Positions 27,316-36,778 of a DNA stretch of 64,000 nt are shown one piece after another (the first letter of the stretch is position 1; each line of letters opens with the position of its first letter). The stretch is from NCBI RefSeq assembly GCF_031583065.1, contig NZ_CP134053.1:1302001-1366000 (forward strand), given 5' to 3'. The translations under genes and the position numbers were made by a program. The notes below the pieces were generated by a model. That model had not been told where the DNA came from. It did no database searches and worked only from the letters and a program-made list of their open reading frames with translations. This DNA comes from Streptomyces sp. CGMCC 4.7035 (GTDB lineage: Bacteria; Actinomycetota; Actinomycetes; Streptomycetales; Streptomycetaceae).

Positions 27316-28878
27316 ATGGCAGTGATGCGTCAGGTCCGGCGAAGACTGGCCGGGATCGGCACGGCGGCCCTGGCCGTCGGCCTCGCCTCCGGCCTCCCCG
27401 CGCACGCGGCGCCGGACCGCGAGGGCTCGATCCAGTACGAGGGCGCGGCGAACGCCGTCGCCGACAGCTTCATCGTCACCTTCAAGGCGGATGCCGTGCA
27501 GGCGGATTCCGTCCGGGGCCGGGACCTCGCCAGGAAGTACGGCGCCACCGTCACGCGCACCTATGTCAAGGCGCTCAACGGGTACGCGATCCACGCCACC
27601 TCCGCCGACGCGAAGCGGTTCGCCGCTGACCGGTCCGTCGCCTCCGTCGTCCAGAACCGCACCCTCCACATCGAGGCGACCCAGACCAACCCGCCCTCCT
27701 GGGGCCTGGACCGCATCGACCAGAAGAGCCCGCCGCTCAACAGCCGGTACACCTACCCCGACTCGGCGGGCCAGGGCGTGACCGCGTACATCATCGACAC
27801 CGGCGTACGCGTCACCCACGCCGACTTCGGCGGCCGGGCCTCGTACGGCTACGACTACGTCGACAACGACGCCGTCGCGCAGGACGGCAACGGGCACGGC
27901 ACGCACGTCGCGGGCACGGTCGCGGGCACCTCGTACGGCGTCGCCAAGCAGGCGAGGATCGTCGCCGTCCGCGTCCTCGACGACACCGGCGTCGGGACCA
28001 CCGACAAGGTCATCGCGGGTGTCGACTGGGTGGCCCGGTACCACCGAGCGCCGTCCGTGGCCAACCTGTCCCTCGGCTCCGGCGCCGACAGCGCGGTCGA
28101 CACGGCCGTCCGCAACACCATCGCCTCCGGCGTCACCTTCGCGGTCGCGGCGGGCAACAGCAACGCCGACGCCTCCGGCTACTCGCCCGCCCGGGTGAGC
28201 GAGGCGATCACGGTCGGTGCCACCACGTCGAGCGACGCGCGGGCCGACTACTCCAACTACGGCTCGGTGCTCGACCTTTTCGCGCCGGGCTCCTCCATCA
28301 CCTCCGCCTGGAACACCGGCGACACGGCGACGGCCACCCTGTCCGGCACGTCGATGGCGACGCCTCATGTGACGGGGGCGGCGGCCCTCTACCTGGCGGG
28401 CCACCCGACGGCCACGCCCGCGCAGGTCGCCTCCGCGCTCACGAGCGCCGCGACCGCCGGGGTCGTCTCCGCCCCGGGCAGCGGCTCGCCCAACCGGCTC
28501 CTCAACGTCGTCGGCGCCACGACGGCCCCGCTCGCGCGGCGCTTCGAGAACACCTCGGACCACCCGATCAACGACTACTTCACCGTGGAGTCGCCGATCA
28601 CGGTCACCGGGGTCACGGGCAACGCGCCGTCGGCCCTCGGCGTCGAGGTGCACATCCAGCACACGTACATCGGCGACCTCCAGATCCAGCTGATCGCCCC
28701 GGACGGATCGGCCTATCTGCTCAAGTCCTACGGAACCGGCGGCAGTACGGACGACATCAACGCCACCTACACGGTGAACGCCTCGTCGGAGACGGCGAAC
28801 GGCACCTGGAGACTGAGGGTCGGCGACAACGCGCTGTTCGACACGGGGAAGATCGACTCCTGGGCGCTGGTGCTCTGA
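27316..28878 (+). CDS. Secreted S8 serine protease with P-domain
   Basis: 520 aa preproprotein. Signal peptide 1-31 (ending AHA), I9 inhibitor propeptide about 45-120, subtilisin domain about 130-390 with catalytic Asp161 (IDTG), His194 (NGHGTHVAG) and Ser346 (GTSMATPH), and a C-terminal proprotein-convertase P-domain (about 410-520, VEVHIQHTYIGDLQIQLIAPDG). A proteinase-K-like exported, self-processed enzyme. GAGGAGG lies 11-17 nt before the ATG. Probably supplies peptides that permeases such as those at 46-64 kb import, which is inference. Confidence 0.93.
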   Translation: MAVMRQVRRRLAGIGTAALAVGLASGLPAHAAPDREGSIQYEGAANAVADSFIVTFKADAVQADSVRGRDLARKYGATVTRTYVKALNGYAIHATSADAKRFAADRSVASVVQNRTLHIEATQTNPPSWGLDRIDQKSPPLNSRYTYPDSAGQGVTAYIIDTGVRVTHADFGGRASYGYDYVDNDAVAQDGNGHGTHVAGTVAGTSYGVAKQARIVAVRVLDDTGVGTTDKVIAGVDWVARYHRAPSVANLSLGSGADSAVDTAVRNTIASGVTFAVAAGNSNADASGYSPARVSEAITVGATTSSDARADYSNYGSVLDLFAPGSSITSAWNTGDTATATLSGTSMATPHVTGAAALYLAGHPTATPAQVASALTSAATAGVVSAPGSGSPNRLLNVVGATTAPLARRFENTSDHPINDYFTVESPITVTGVTGNAPSALGVEVHIQHTYIGDLQIQLIAPDGSAYLLKSYGTGGSTDDINATYTVNASSETANGTWRLRVGDNALFDTGKIDSWALVL

Positions 28879-29255
28879 TCACGCCATTGAGCGGGTCGGC
28901 TCCGCTCGGGCTGCCCCCTCCGCCGGAGGCATACGCACGCCGATGCCGACACCTGCCACGCCCCCTACACCGGGGCAGCGCGCTCCTGGAGGGCAGGGTG
29001 GCCATCACCGCCCGCAAGGCTCTGGGCCTCGCCACGAACCCGCCGTCACACGACGCGGACGACAGTGAAGGTTCCGGCGGGGGTACGGAGACCGGCAAGC
29101 GGGTGTAACGGCGGCTATAACGGGGAGAAAGTGCCTGCGTAAAGCCCTCGGCAGGAACAAGTCATCACATCGAGTGATTCTCTGGCCTTTGCTTGCACAG
29201 CACAACCCACCGTTGCCACGCTGTTGCTGTCTGTACAAGCTGATGGGAGCGGCCA
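28879..29255. other. Gap with possible GntR operator
   Basis: No supported gene; a 74-codon open frame at 28887-29108 lacks a ribosome site and domain. CTGTCTGTACAAGC (29229-29242), close to the GntR start, holds the partial palindrome TTGTACAG on the minus strand and could be an autoregulatory operator. Confidence 0.35.
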
Positions 29256-30008
29256 GTGACTTTCGGTGAGCAGCCGGCGTATCTGCGTGTCGCGGGTGAT
29301 CTCCGCAAGAAGATCGTCGACGGCTCGCTGCCACCGCACACCCGCCTCCCGTCCCAGGCCCGCATCCGCCAGGAGTACGGCGTCTCGGACACGGTCGCCC
29401 TGGAGGCCCGCAAGGTGCTGATGGCCGAGGGACTGGTGGAGGGCCGCTCCGGGTCGGGGACGTACGTCCGGGAGCGGCCGGTGCCGAGGCGGATCGCCCG
29501 CTCCGGTTTCCGGCCGGAGAGGGGTGCCACGCCGTTCCGCCAGGAACAGGCGGACGCGTCCACGCGCGGCACCTGGGAGTCGCGCAGCGAGCAGGCGGAG
29601 GCGAGCGGCGCCATCGCCGAGCGTCTCGCCATCCCGCCGGGCGAGCGCGTGATGTGTACGAAGTACGTGTTCCGGGACGCGGGCGAGGCGATGATGCTCT
29701 CCACGTCCTGGGAGCCGCTCGCCCTGACCGGTCGAACCCCTGTGATGCTTCCCGAGGAGGGGCCGCTCGGTGGCATGGGCGTCGTCGAGCGCATGGCGGC
29801 CATCGACGTGGTGGTGGACAACGTCACGGAAGAGGTGGGCGCCCGTCCAGGCCTCGCCGAGGAGTTGCTCACCCTCGGCGGCGTCCCCGGCCATGTGGTG
29901 CTGGTCATCCAGCGGACGTACTACGCCTCGGGCCGTCCGGTGGAGACGGCGGACGTGGTGGTACCGGCGGACCGGTTCCGGGTGGCGTACCACCTACCGG
30001 TGAAGTAG
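29256..30008 (+). CDS. GntR-family regulator with UTRA ligand domain (HutC type)
   Basis: 250 aa, GTG start with GGGAG upstream. The N-terminal winged helix (about 5-72: YLRVAGDLRKKIVDGSLPPHTRLPSQARIRQEYGVS ... EGRSGSGTYV) is followed by a UTRA domain (about 95-245), where an effector such as a sugar phosphate or amino-acid derivative binds. Streptomyces has many such orphan regulators, including korSA-like ones. The target is unknown. A perfect terminator follows. Confidence 0.9.
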   Translation: MTFGEQPAYLRVAGDLRKKIVDGSLPPHTRLPSQARIRQEYGVSDTVALEARKVLMAEGLVEGRSGSGTYVRERPVPRRIARSGFRPERGATPFRQEQADASTRGTWESRSEQAEASGAIAERLAIPPGERVMCTKYVFRDAGEAMMLSTSWEPLALTGRTPVMLPEEGPLGGMGVVERMAAIDVVVDNVTEEVGARPGLAEELLTLGGVPGHVVLVIQRTYYASGRPVETADVVVPADRFRVAYHLPVK

Positions 30009-30104
30009 CCGCATCCTGTGCCGGTGATGCGGCGGGGCGGGCCCGCGCCCGCCCGCCGGTGAGGTGATGCGCCCGGGTCACCCTGCCTCCTCCTTCCTCC
30101 CGTC

Positions 30105-30132
30105 AGGCCTCGCGGGCGCACCCGCGAGGCCT
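30105..30132 (+). terminator. Terminator after the GntR gene
   Basis: Perfect 12-bp stem AGGCCTCGCGGG / CCCGCGAGGCCT with a 4-nt loop, then TCTCCTTC. The following 330 bp to the SPOR gene hold no supported gene and presumably its promoter. Confidence 0.9.
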
Positions 30133-30466
30133 TCTCCTTCAGGTGGCCGCCTCCCGAGTGACCTCCTCCTTCGCGGAGTTGCGCCGTTCCCCCGCCGAAG
30201 CCCCGTCGCCCGGACGGCAGTTGCAATCCGGTCGTTCTCCCGGCCGTCTCCCGCGTGCCCTTCCTGCTGATCGACGTGCGCCGGAGGCGTGCGGGACGGC
30301 GCGTTCGACGGCGTGCGCCCCCTCCGTCATGGCTGGTTGCGTACCTCTTTGTGAAAAGGCGTATTCGCTGTGTGAAGGTAAGGCGTAGGCTCGGGCATAT
30401 GCGCAGTGCGGTTTCCTTGGTGGGTGGGGCGCGGCGAGGGCCGGGGACGGGAAGGGGAGGGGCGCG

Positions 30467-30649
30467 ATGAACGACAGCACGGTCACTCTCCCCTGGCTCG
30501 TCATACGGCAGGACGACAACGGCAACCGCTACCGCGTGGGCAGGTACGCGACTCGCGCGGAGGCCCAGAAGATCGTGGACAGCCTCGACGCCCGCGGTCA
30601 CAAACAGCTCTACTGGGTAGAGCGCATCGGGCAGAACGGAAGCAAGTGA
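30467..30649 (+). CDS. Small SPOR-like domain protein, 60 aa
   Basis: GGGAGG lies 6-11 nt before the ATG. The protein TLPWLVIRQDDNGNRYRVGRYATRAEAQKIVDSLDARG has the SPOR pattern (R-x-G-x-Y, then an Ala-rich helix), but no signal peptide or membrane segment, so it is cytoplasmic. SPOR domains bind stripped peptidoglycan; for these short actinobacterial versions that function is not established. A Nudix gene follows after 54 bp. Confidence 0.8.
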   Translation: MNDSTVTLPWLVIRQDDNGNRYRVGRYATRAEAQKIVDSLDARGHKQLYWVERIGQNGSK

Positions 30650-30703
30650 GGGGCTTTCCCCCGGGGCATGTGATCCGCCGCGCGCTCCCGTAGGCTCCGG
30701 CGC

Positions 30704-31111
30704 ATGACCCGATCGATCGTGGTGGTCGGAGGCGCCCTGCTGAGCGGCGGCCGCCTGCTGGCCACCCGCCGCAGCGCGCCCCCCGAGCTGGCCGGCCGCT
30801 GGGAGCTGCCCGGCGGCAAGGTCGAACCCGGCGAGACCCCCGAGCGCGCCCTCGTGCGTGAGCTGCGCGAGGAACTGGGGGTGACGGCGGAGCCGGTCGA
30901 GCGCGTACCGGGGGAGTGGCCCCTGAAACCGGGGTATGTGCTGCGGGTCTGGACAGTGCGCCTCCTCGCCGGCACGCCCGAGCCCCTGGAGGACCACGAC
31001 GAGCTGCGCTGGCTGACCCCGGATGAGATCTGGGACGTCGACTGGCTCGATCAGGACGTGGCGGCGGTCAAGGCCGTCCTGGCCGTTCCGGCCGCGTGGC
31101 GGCGGTTCTGA
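30704..31111 (+). CDS. MutT-like Nudix hydrolase
   Basis: 135 aa. A complete Nudix box is visible (GGKVEPGETPERALVREL plus REELGV), matching G-x5-E-x7-R-E-U-x-E-E-x-G-U. The N-terminal VVVGGALLSGGRLLATRR and LAGRWELPGG are typical of the 8-oxo-dGTP/CTP pyrophosphohydrolase branch. Likely removes oxidised nucleotides. In the same direction as the SPOR gene, possibly co-transcribed. Confidence 0.9.
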   Translation: MTRSIVVVGGALLSGGRLLATRRSAPPELAGRWELPGGKVEPGETPERALVRELREELGVTAEPVERVPGEWPLKPGYVLRVWTVRLLAGTPEPLEDHDELRWLTPDEIWDVDWLDQDVAAVKAVLAVPAAWRRF

Positions 31112-31447
31112 CTCCGACGGGCCGCCGCAGGTGCCGCCCCGGGTCGCCCGCGAGCCATGCGAATGCATGGAATCGGTAAAACCTGTGCCCACGTTGTGGG
31201 CGGCGGCCGAGGCGCGCCGATCCGAACTCCAGGGCTCTCACGTGCGGAAAGGCCGCGATCGACCCTCCGAGGCGCGGGGGTGTTGGGCGAGCAGGGCCTG
31301 GGGCTGTTGGGGCGCATGATGTTTCAGGGGCTGGCGTCCGGTACGCCGTTCGTGCCACAGTGCGCCCGCGTGCGCGGTAAGGCGCCGGGGATATCGGGTA
31401 TGTGCCCATTAACCCCACGAAACCGGATATGGGTGGGCTTCTGGGAA
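31112..31447. other. Gap upstream of the RsbW-like gene
   Basis: No supported gene. The segment 31390-31440 is less GC-rich and may carry the promoter. In-frame alternative starts of the next gene lie here (ATG 31400, GTG 31433). Confidence 0.35.
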
Positions 31448-31855
31448 GTGATCGGCGTGCTCGACACCGAAGGCGAAAGCGCCGAGTGGACGTTCCCCGC
31501 CGACCCCGGCGCGGTACGGACCGCCCGCGCCGTCGTCCGGGGCCAGCTGCGCACCTGGGGGCTCGACCAGCTCGGCGACGTCACCGTGCTGCTCGTCAGC
31601 GAGCTGGTGACCAACGCCCTGCGGCACGCCACGGGCCCCATCGGCGTCCGCCTCGTACGTCCCGCCGATGCCGCCCCCACCCTGCTCGTCGAGGTCTCCG
31701 ACCCGCTTCCCGATCCGCCCCACGAGCGCACCGCCCGTTCCGACGACGAGAACGGCCGCGGGCTCCAACTGGTCGCCCACTCCTCCAGCCGCTGGGGCAC
31801 CCGGCCGGGCAACACCGGCAAGACGGTCTGGTTCGAGCTGCCGGTTCACGGCTGA
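31448..31855 (+). CDS. RsbW-like anti-sigma serine kinase
   Basis: About 135 aa, a stand-alone HATPase_c_2 domain. The N box is SELVTNALRHA, the G1 region EVSDPLP, and the G2 loop ENGRGLQLVAH; it ends GKTVWFELPVHG. Such proteins phosphorylate anti-anti-sigma factors or bind sigma factors directly. The start is uncertain: GTG 31448 has GGGAA close upstream, while GTG 31433 and ATG 31400 are also in frame. The next gene downstream is a SpoIIE-type phosphatase, the natural antagonist. Confidence 0.8.
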   Translation: MIGVLDTEGESAEWTFPADPGAVRTARAVVRGQLRTWGLDQLGDVTVLLVSELVTNALRHATGPIGVRLVRPADAAPTLLVEVSDPLPDPPHERTARSDDENGRGLQLVAHSSSRWGTRPGNTGKTVWFELPVHG

Positions 31856-32085
31856 GCGCGGGCCCCCGGTGCACGGCGCACGGCAACGGCCGCAACAGGA
31901 GTCTGTGGTTCGACTGGGCACCACCTGGTTAGAAGACTGGGAGTATGGCCCGGCCGGTCCAAAAACCATCGGGACCGTGCTGTGATCGTGAACACCGTGT
32001 CGTGCGGCGCCGTAGTGCTGGATACTGCGGGCAGCCGTTTCCGGTGACCGGTGCCGGATGCGGTGAGCTGGAGGGGACGGTTCGC

Positions 32086-34683
32086 GTGAGCGAGATACCA
32101 GCGAAGGCCACGGAGTCCGAGGACCCGTCGGGCGGCGCGAGGGGAGAGGCCGTGGTCGATTCCGCCACGGCCGTCGAACCGCGTGACACGACGAGCGGCA
32201 CTCTGTGGCAGAGCAGTCCGCCCGGCTCCATCTACGACTACATCAAGGTCGCCTCGTTCTCCATCGGCCCCGACGGGCACGTCGACCAGTGGAGCCTGCG
32301 GGCCGAACAACTCTTCGGGATCCCCGCCGAGCGGGCCATCGGGATGGACCCCATCGCGGCGTTCGTCGCGCCCCAACTGCGCGAGCGCGGACAGCGCAAG
32401 ATGGCCGAGATCCTGGACGGCCGGGAGTGGACCGGCATCATCCCCTTCCGGATGCCCGATGCGCAGCGGTCCGAGGGGATCGCCGAGGTCTATGTGATGC
32501 CCACCACGACGGAGGACGGCGAACGGGCCGCCGTGTGCATCGTCGTGGACGCCCACACCCTCCGCCAGATCGAGACGGACCTCGCCGCCTCGCAGGCGAT
32601 TTTCGGTCAATCCCCTTTCGGTTTCCTGCTGATCGACACCGATCTGCGGGTACGGCGCGCCAACCAGCGGTTCGCCTCCACCTTCGGCGGCACGCCCGAC
32701 GAACACCGCGGCCGCTCCGTCCACGACTATCTGCAGTCCCCGGAGGCCGAGCGCGTCGCCGCGACGCTGCGGCGCGTCCTGGAGAGCGGCGAGTCGATCA
32801 CGGACATGCACGTCGCGGGCGTCATCCCCGGCTCCGACGAGCGCAGGCACTGGTCCGTCAACCTCTACCGCGTGCACAGCGGCAGCGGCCGTCCCATCGG
32901 CATCGCCTGGCTGGGAACCGACATCACCGCCCGCCGCGCAGCCGCCCGCGAGGCCGCCGCCGCCCGCCGCAACCTCGCCCTTCTGAACGAGGCCGGCGCC
33001 CGCATAGGCAACTCCCTCGATCTGGAGACCACCGCGCGCGAACTCCTCGACGTGGTCGTCCCCGGCTTCTGCGACCTCGCCACCGTCGACCTCTACCAGG
33101 GGCTCCTGGTCGGCGACGAGACCCCGCCGGGCCTGGCCGACGGCAGCGCCGAGCTGCGCCGCGTCGCGTTCTCCAGCGCGGTCGCGGACGCGCCCTTCGT
33201 CGGCGGCCCCGAACCCGTCGCCGTCGGCTCCGTGCACCACTACGCCTTCAACTCGCCCTGCGCGGACGCGCTGCGCACCGCCCGCCCCCGGCACATCCCC
33301 GCCGACGACAACGGCCTGATCCAGTCCACGCTCGCGGTGCCGATGGTCGCGCACGACACCGTGGTCGGCCTCGTCCAGTTCTCCCGTACGAAGGGCAGTG
33401 AGCCGTTCGGGGAACGCGACCGGGCGCTCGCCGTGGAACTGGCGGCGCGCGCCGCGGTCTGTATCGACAACGCGCGGCTGTACCGCCGGGAGCACGAACG
33501 GGCGTTGATACTTCAGCGGTCCCTGCTGCCACCGGGCGACCCGGAGGCCTCCGGCCTGGACATCGCCTGCCGCTATCTGCCGGGCAACGCGGCGACCGAG
33601 GTCGGCGGCGACTGGTTCGACGTCATCGAACTGCCCGGCCACCGCACCGCGTTGGTCGTCGGCGACGTCATGGGCCGCGGCCTGCGCGCCGCCGTCGCGA
33701 TGGGCGAACTGCGGACGGCCGTACGCACCTTGGCCCTGCTCGACCTCGAACCCGCCGAGGTGCTCTCCGCGCTGGACGAGATCGCGCGCGGCCTCGGCGC
33801 CCCCGGCGGCGTCCAGCAGGCCACCCGTACGGCCCGCCAGCCGCGTGACGCGGACCTGTCCGAGGTCTACCTCGCGACCTGCGTGTACGCCGTCTACGAC
33901 TCGGTGTCGCGACGCTGCACCTTCGCCAACGCGGGCCATCTGCCGCCGGTGCTCGTGGAGCCGGGCGAGCCCGCGCTGATGCTGGACGTGCCGCCCGGGA
34001 TGCCGCTGGGCGTGGGCGGCGAGCCGTTCGAGGAGGTGGAGGTCGAACTGCCGGAGGGCGCGCTGCTGGCGCTCTATACGGACGGCCTGGTCGAGTCCCG
34101 GGACCATCCGCTGGACGAGGGCCTCCAGGCGTTCGTGGGAGCGCTCACCGACCCGAGCAGGCCCCTGGAGGACGTCTGCGACCACGTCCTCAACACGCTC
34201 GACACGCACCACGGCGAGGACGACATCGCGCTGCTGATGGCGCGTGTGCAGGGGCTGCCGGCCGAGTCCGTCGGCGACTGGACACTGCCGCGCGAGCCGC
34301 GCAGCGTGGGCCGGGCCCGCGAGTACGCGCGCGGGCAACTGCTCACCTGGGACCTGGAGCCGCTGGTGGACACGGCGGAACTGCTGGTCAGTGAGCTGGT
34401 CACCAACGCTCTGCGATACGGCGAGGGCGAGATCAGACTACGGCTGCTGCTCGACCGGACGCTGGTGTGCGAGGTGTGGGACGCGGGCCTGGTCCAGCCT
34501 CGCCGCCGGCGCGCCCGGGACACCGACGAGGGGGGCCGCGGTCTGCAACTGGTCGGCCTGCTCTCCGCGGCCTGGGGCTCACGCCGCACGCCGCGCGGCA
34601 AGACGGTGTGGTTCGAACTCCCGCTGCCCGGCGGCGAGAACGGCGTCACGGATCCGGCGGAGGCGTTGCTGAGTCTGTTCTAG
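32086..34683 (+). CDS. PAS-GAF-PP2C(SpoIIE)-HATPase signalling phosphatase
   Basis: 865 aa, cytoplasmic. Two PAS domains (about 45-150 and 160-285; SQAIFGQSPFGFLLIDTDLRV), a GAF domain (about 295-460), the PP2C/SpoIIE phosphatase (GGDWFDVIELPG, DGLVESRDHP, GEDDIALLMAR; about 470-710) and an RsbW-like kinase (SELVTNALRYGEG; DEGGRGLQLV) at the C-terminus. Starts at GTG 32086 (VSEIPAKATE), which has GGGGACGG 6-13 nt upstream; the upstream 47 codons are not family-like. Same architecture as the 16015 protein but without membrane segments. Confidence 0.9.
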   Translation: MSEIPAKATESEDPSGGARGEAVVDSATAVEPRDTTSGTLWQSSPPGSIYDYIKVASFSIGPDGHVDQWSLRAEQLFGIPAERAIGMDPIAAFVAPQLRERGQRKMAEILDGREWTGIIPFRMPDAQRSEGIAEVYVMPTTTEDGERAAVCIVVDAHTLRQIETDLAASQAIFGQSPFGFLLIDTDLRVRRANQRFASTFGGTPDEHRGRSVHDYLQSPEAERVAATLRRVLESGESITDMHVAGVIPGSDERRHWSVNLYRVHSGSGRPIGIAWLGTDITARRAAAREAAAARRNLALLNEAGARIGNSLDLETTARELLDVVVPGFCDLATVDLYQGLLVGDETPPGLADGSAELRRVAFSSAVADAPFVGGPEPVAVGSVHHYAFNSPCADALRTARPRHIPADDNGLIQSTLAVPMVAHDTVVGLVQFSRTKGSEPFGERDRALAVELAARAAVCIDNARLYRREHERALILQRSLLPPGDPEASGLDIACRYLPGNAATEVGGDWFDVIELPGHRTALVVGDVMGRGLRAAVAMGELRTAVRTLALLDLEPAEVLSALDEIARGLGAPGGVQQATRTARQPRDADLSEVYLATCVYAVYDSVSRRCTFANAGHLPPVLVEPGEPALMLDVPPGMPLGVGGEPFEEVEVELPEGALLALYTDGLVESRDHPLDEGLQAFVGALTDPSRPLEDVCDHVLNTLDTHHGEDDIALLMARVQGLPAESVGDWTLPREPRSVGRAREYARGQLLTWDLEPLVDTAELLVSELVTNALRYGEGEIRLRLLLDRTLVCEVWDAGLVQPRRRRARDTDEGGRGLQLVGLLSAAWGSRRTPRGKTVWFELPLPGGENGVTDPAEALLSLF

Positions 34684-34710
34684 TGCCCCGGCAGGCAACG
34701 TTTGCCCGTC

Positions 34711-34757
34711 AAGGAGCGGCGTCCGGGCGGACGACGGGAGTTTGACGACAGGACCTA
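34711..34757 (-). repeat. CTAG dispersed repeat, copy B (at the 34755 stop)
   Basis: On the minus strand the repeat starts with CTAG at 34757-34754, whose TAG is the stop of the coiled-coil gene. 39 bp (34722-34760) are identical to copy A, and CGCCGCTCCTT follows directly. Confidence 0.85.
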
Positions 34758-36632
34758 GCCGCCGGGTCGCGCCGGCCTCGGCCGGAACAGCTCACCGCCG
34801 TCCCGGCGCCCCCGCGTGTCCGGTCCGCCGTAGCTCGCGGGGCCGCCGTCGCCGGGGTGGCCCGGGCCCTCGGCGCGCCGGTGAGAGGCATCGAGCAGGA
34901 TGCCGCCGAGTACGGCGCCGCCCGTCCAGAGGCCCTCGCCGTACGGCGTCCCGTACGCCCGTACGTCCCGTTCGGCGAGCTGCCGGGCCTGCCGGGCGAG
35001 CGCGTCGGCCTCGCGGGCGTCGGTGAGGGCGTCGGCCGGGGACGGTACGGGCGGCACGTCCGTGTTCTCCGCGTCGCGCAGCCGCCGCTCCGCCTCCGCG
35101 AGCCGGGTCCTCGCCTCGCAGCCGATGGCTCCGCGATGGGTCGTCACGTAGTCGGACGCGGCGCCCACGGTGCAGCGTGCGGTGAGAAGGGCCCGTTCGA
35201 GCCGCCCGAGCGCATGCGATCCGCCCGGCGGCTCGCGCCACAACGCCCGGTCCAGCCCGACCGCCACCTGCTCGATCCGGCGCAGCGCATCGACGGGGTC
35301 GTACGGATCCCGAGCCCGCCGTCCACCACGGGCACCTTCGGCACCGTTCATCCGGCGCCGGTCCACTTCGCCCTGACCACTCCCGCCACAGCCGCCTTCG
35401 CTGTCGGCGCCTTCCACGCCGGTCGTCTCCGGCGTGTGCGCCCCGGTCTCTCCGGTCGTCTCCCGCGTGTCCGCCCCGCTCTCTCCGGTTGCCGCCTCGC
35501 CGGTGTCCTCGCCGCCCTCGGTTCGGTCTCCGCCGCCCGGTTCCTTCCCGCCCGTGTTCGCGTCGGCCCCGGTTGTTCGTTCGCCGCCCATCTCCGACCG
35601 CACCCCCGCCAGCACCGACTCCCCGTACGCGATCCGCCCCCGCAGATCCCCCCGGGCGCTCTCCGTGCCCACCTGTTCGCGGGCCTCCGCCAGGGCCGAC
35701 TCGGTGTCGGTCAGGGCGGTGGGAAGTCGTTCCGTTGCGGTGGCCAGGGCCGCGGCGAGCCGTGCGATGCCGTCCACGAGCAGGGCCGCCTGGTCGACGG
35801 CGGCCTCGGCAGCGCGCAGATGGACCACCGCGTTCTGCGTGTCCCCCCGGTCCAGGTCCTGGCGCGAACGGTTGAGACAGGTCATGGTGAACACCAGCCG
35901 GTCCTTGGCCTGTTCGTCGTGGCCCGCCACCGGCAGATACGCGGACAGGGCATACCGCTCGCGCAGCCCCACGAGCGTGCCGTCCGCGTCCGCGATCCGT
36001 GCCGCCAGCTCCCGGAACCGCGCCTCGGCGTGCTCCAGCGCGTCCCGCACGGTCCGCTCCAGCGCCCGGGTCCGGTCGAGCCCCGCCGCCTCCTCGTCCA
36101 GCCGCCGCCCGGCCGCCTCGCAGCGCGCGAGGATCTCCTCCAGCAGGGTCCGCGTCGCGCCCTCCCCGTCGTCGAGCCGCTGTCGCGCCCGGAACGCGGC
36201 GCTCAGTTCCGCCGCGGCGAACTCCACCGCCTCCGCGTGCAGCCGTACCGCCACGTCCCCCAACTGCGCGGCGACACAGCGAAGTTCCTCACGGCTCGTC
36301 CGTACGCAGTCGTCGGTCTCGACGAGCGAGCGTCGTGCCCGCCGGTCGAGTTCGTCCAGCGAGACGACGGTCGGCGTGGCCCCACCGGGCGTCGTGCGCG
36401 TGGTCATGCGCCGTCTGCGCCGCAGGGACGCGTACACCGCCACGGCCACGGCGGCCACCGCGGCGATCAGCGGCAGCACCAGGTCGGCGGTGGAGGTCTG
36501 CCCCTGCCCGGTCGCGGCGACCCCCACGGCGGCCACCGGCGCCGGTATCACCCCCAACACGGCAGGCGCCGTCCGCACGGCTCTGTACGCGGCGGCCCGG
36601 CACGGCCGGCGTCGACGGTGGAGCGGCGTCAC
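34755..36632 (-). CDS. Membrane-anchored coiled-coil protein, TPM-protein-like without the TPM domain
   Basis: About 625 aa. Two hydrophobic N-terminal segments (TAPAVLGVIPAPVAAVGVAAT and TADLVLPLIAAVAAVAVAVY) are followed by RRRRRMTTRTTPGG and long helical repeats (RARRSLVETDDCVRTSREEL; FAAAELSAAFRARQRLDD). A low-complexity Gly/Glu/Thr segment sits at about 395-470, and the tail is Gly/Arg-rich. Streptomyces TPM-domain proteins share the part after the membrane helix but begin with a signal peptide and a TPM domain, absent here. GTG 36632 start is a guess. Its stop lies in a CTAG repeat. Confidence 0.65.
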   Translation of the reverse strand: MTPLHRRRRPCRAAAYRAVRTAPAVLGVIPAPVAAVGVAATGQGQTSTADLVLPLIAAVAAVAVAVYASLRRRRRMTTRTTPGGATPTVVSLDELDRRARRSLVETDDCVRTSREELRCVAAQLGDVAVRLHAEAVEFAAAELSAAFRARQRLDDGEGATRTLLEEILARCEAAGRRLDEEAAGLDRTRALERTVRDALEHAEARFRELAARIADADGTLVGLRERYALSAYLPVAGHDEQAKDRLVFTMTCLNRSRQDLDRGDTQNAVVHLRAAEAAVDQAALLVDGIARLAAALATATERLPTALTDTESALAEAREQVGTESARGDLRGRIAYGESVLAGVRSEMGGERTTGADANTGGKEPGGGDRTEGGEDTGEAATGESGADTRETTGETGAHTPETTGVEGADSEGGCGGSGQGEVDRRRMNGAEGARGGRRARDPYDPVDALRRIEQVAVGLDRALWREPPGGSHALGRLERALLTARCTVGAASDYVTTHRGAIGCEARTRLAEAERRLRDAENTDVPPVPSPADALTDAREADALARQARQLAERDVRAYGTPYGEGLWTGGAVLGGILLDASHRRAEGPGHPGDGGPASYGGPDTRGRRDGGELFRPRPARPGG

Positions 36633-36778
36633 ATCTCGGAGCGTATGGCCGGTGATGCGGCACCGCGACCGGGGTACGCCCGATACGCCGGACCTACCCT
36701 CCCGACGCACAGGAGGGCGGATCTGGTCGCCGACAGAGGGTGGTGCCATGATCAGCGGCAACACACAGTGGGGGTTCG

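Noticed and set aside
28887..29108. 74-codon ORF after the subtilisin gene
   Set aside because: No ribosome site and no recognisable domain; could be a remnant but not supportable.
31846..34338. 830-codon open frame on the minus strand
   Set aside because: Shadow of the PAS-GAF-PP2C gene, same reasons.
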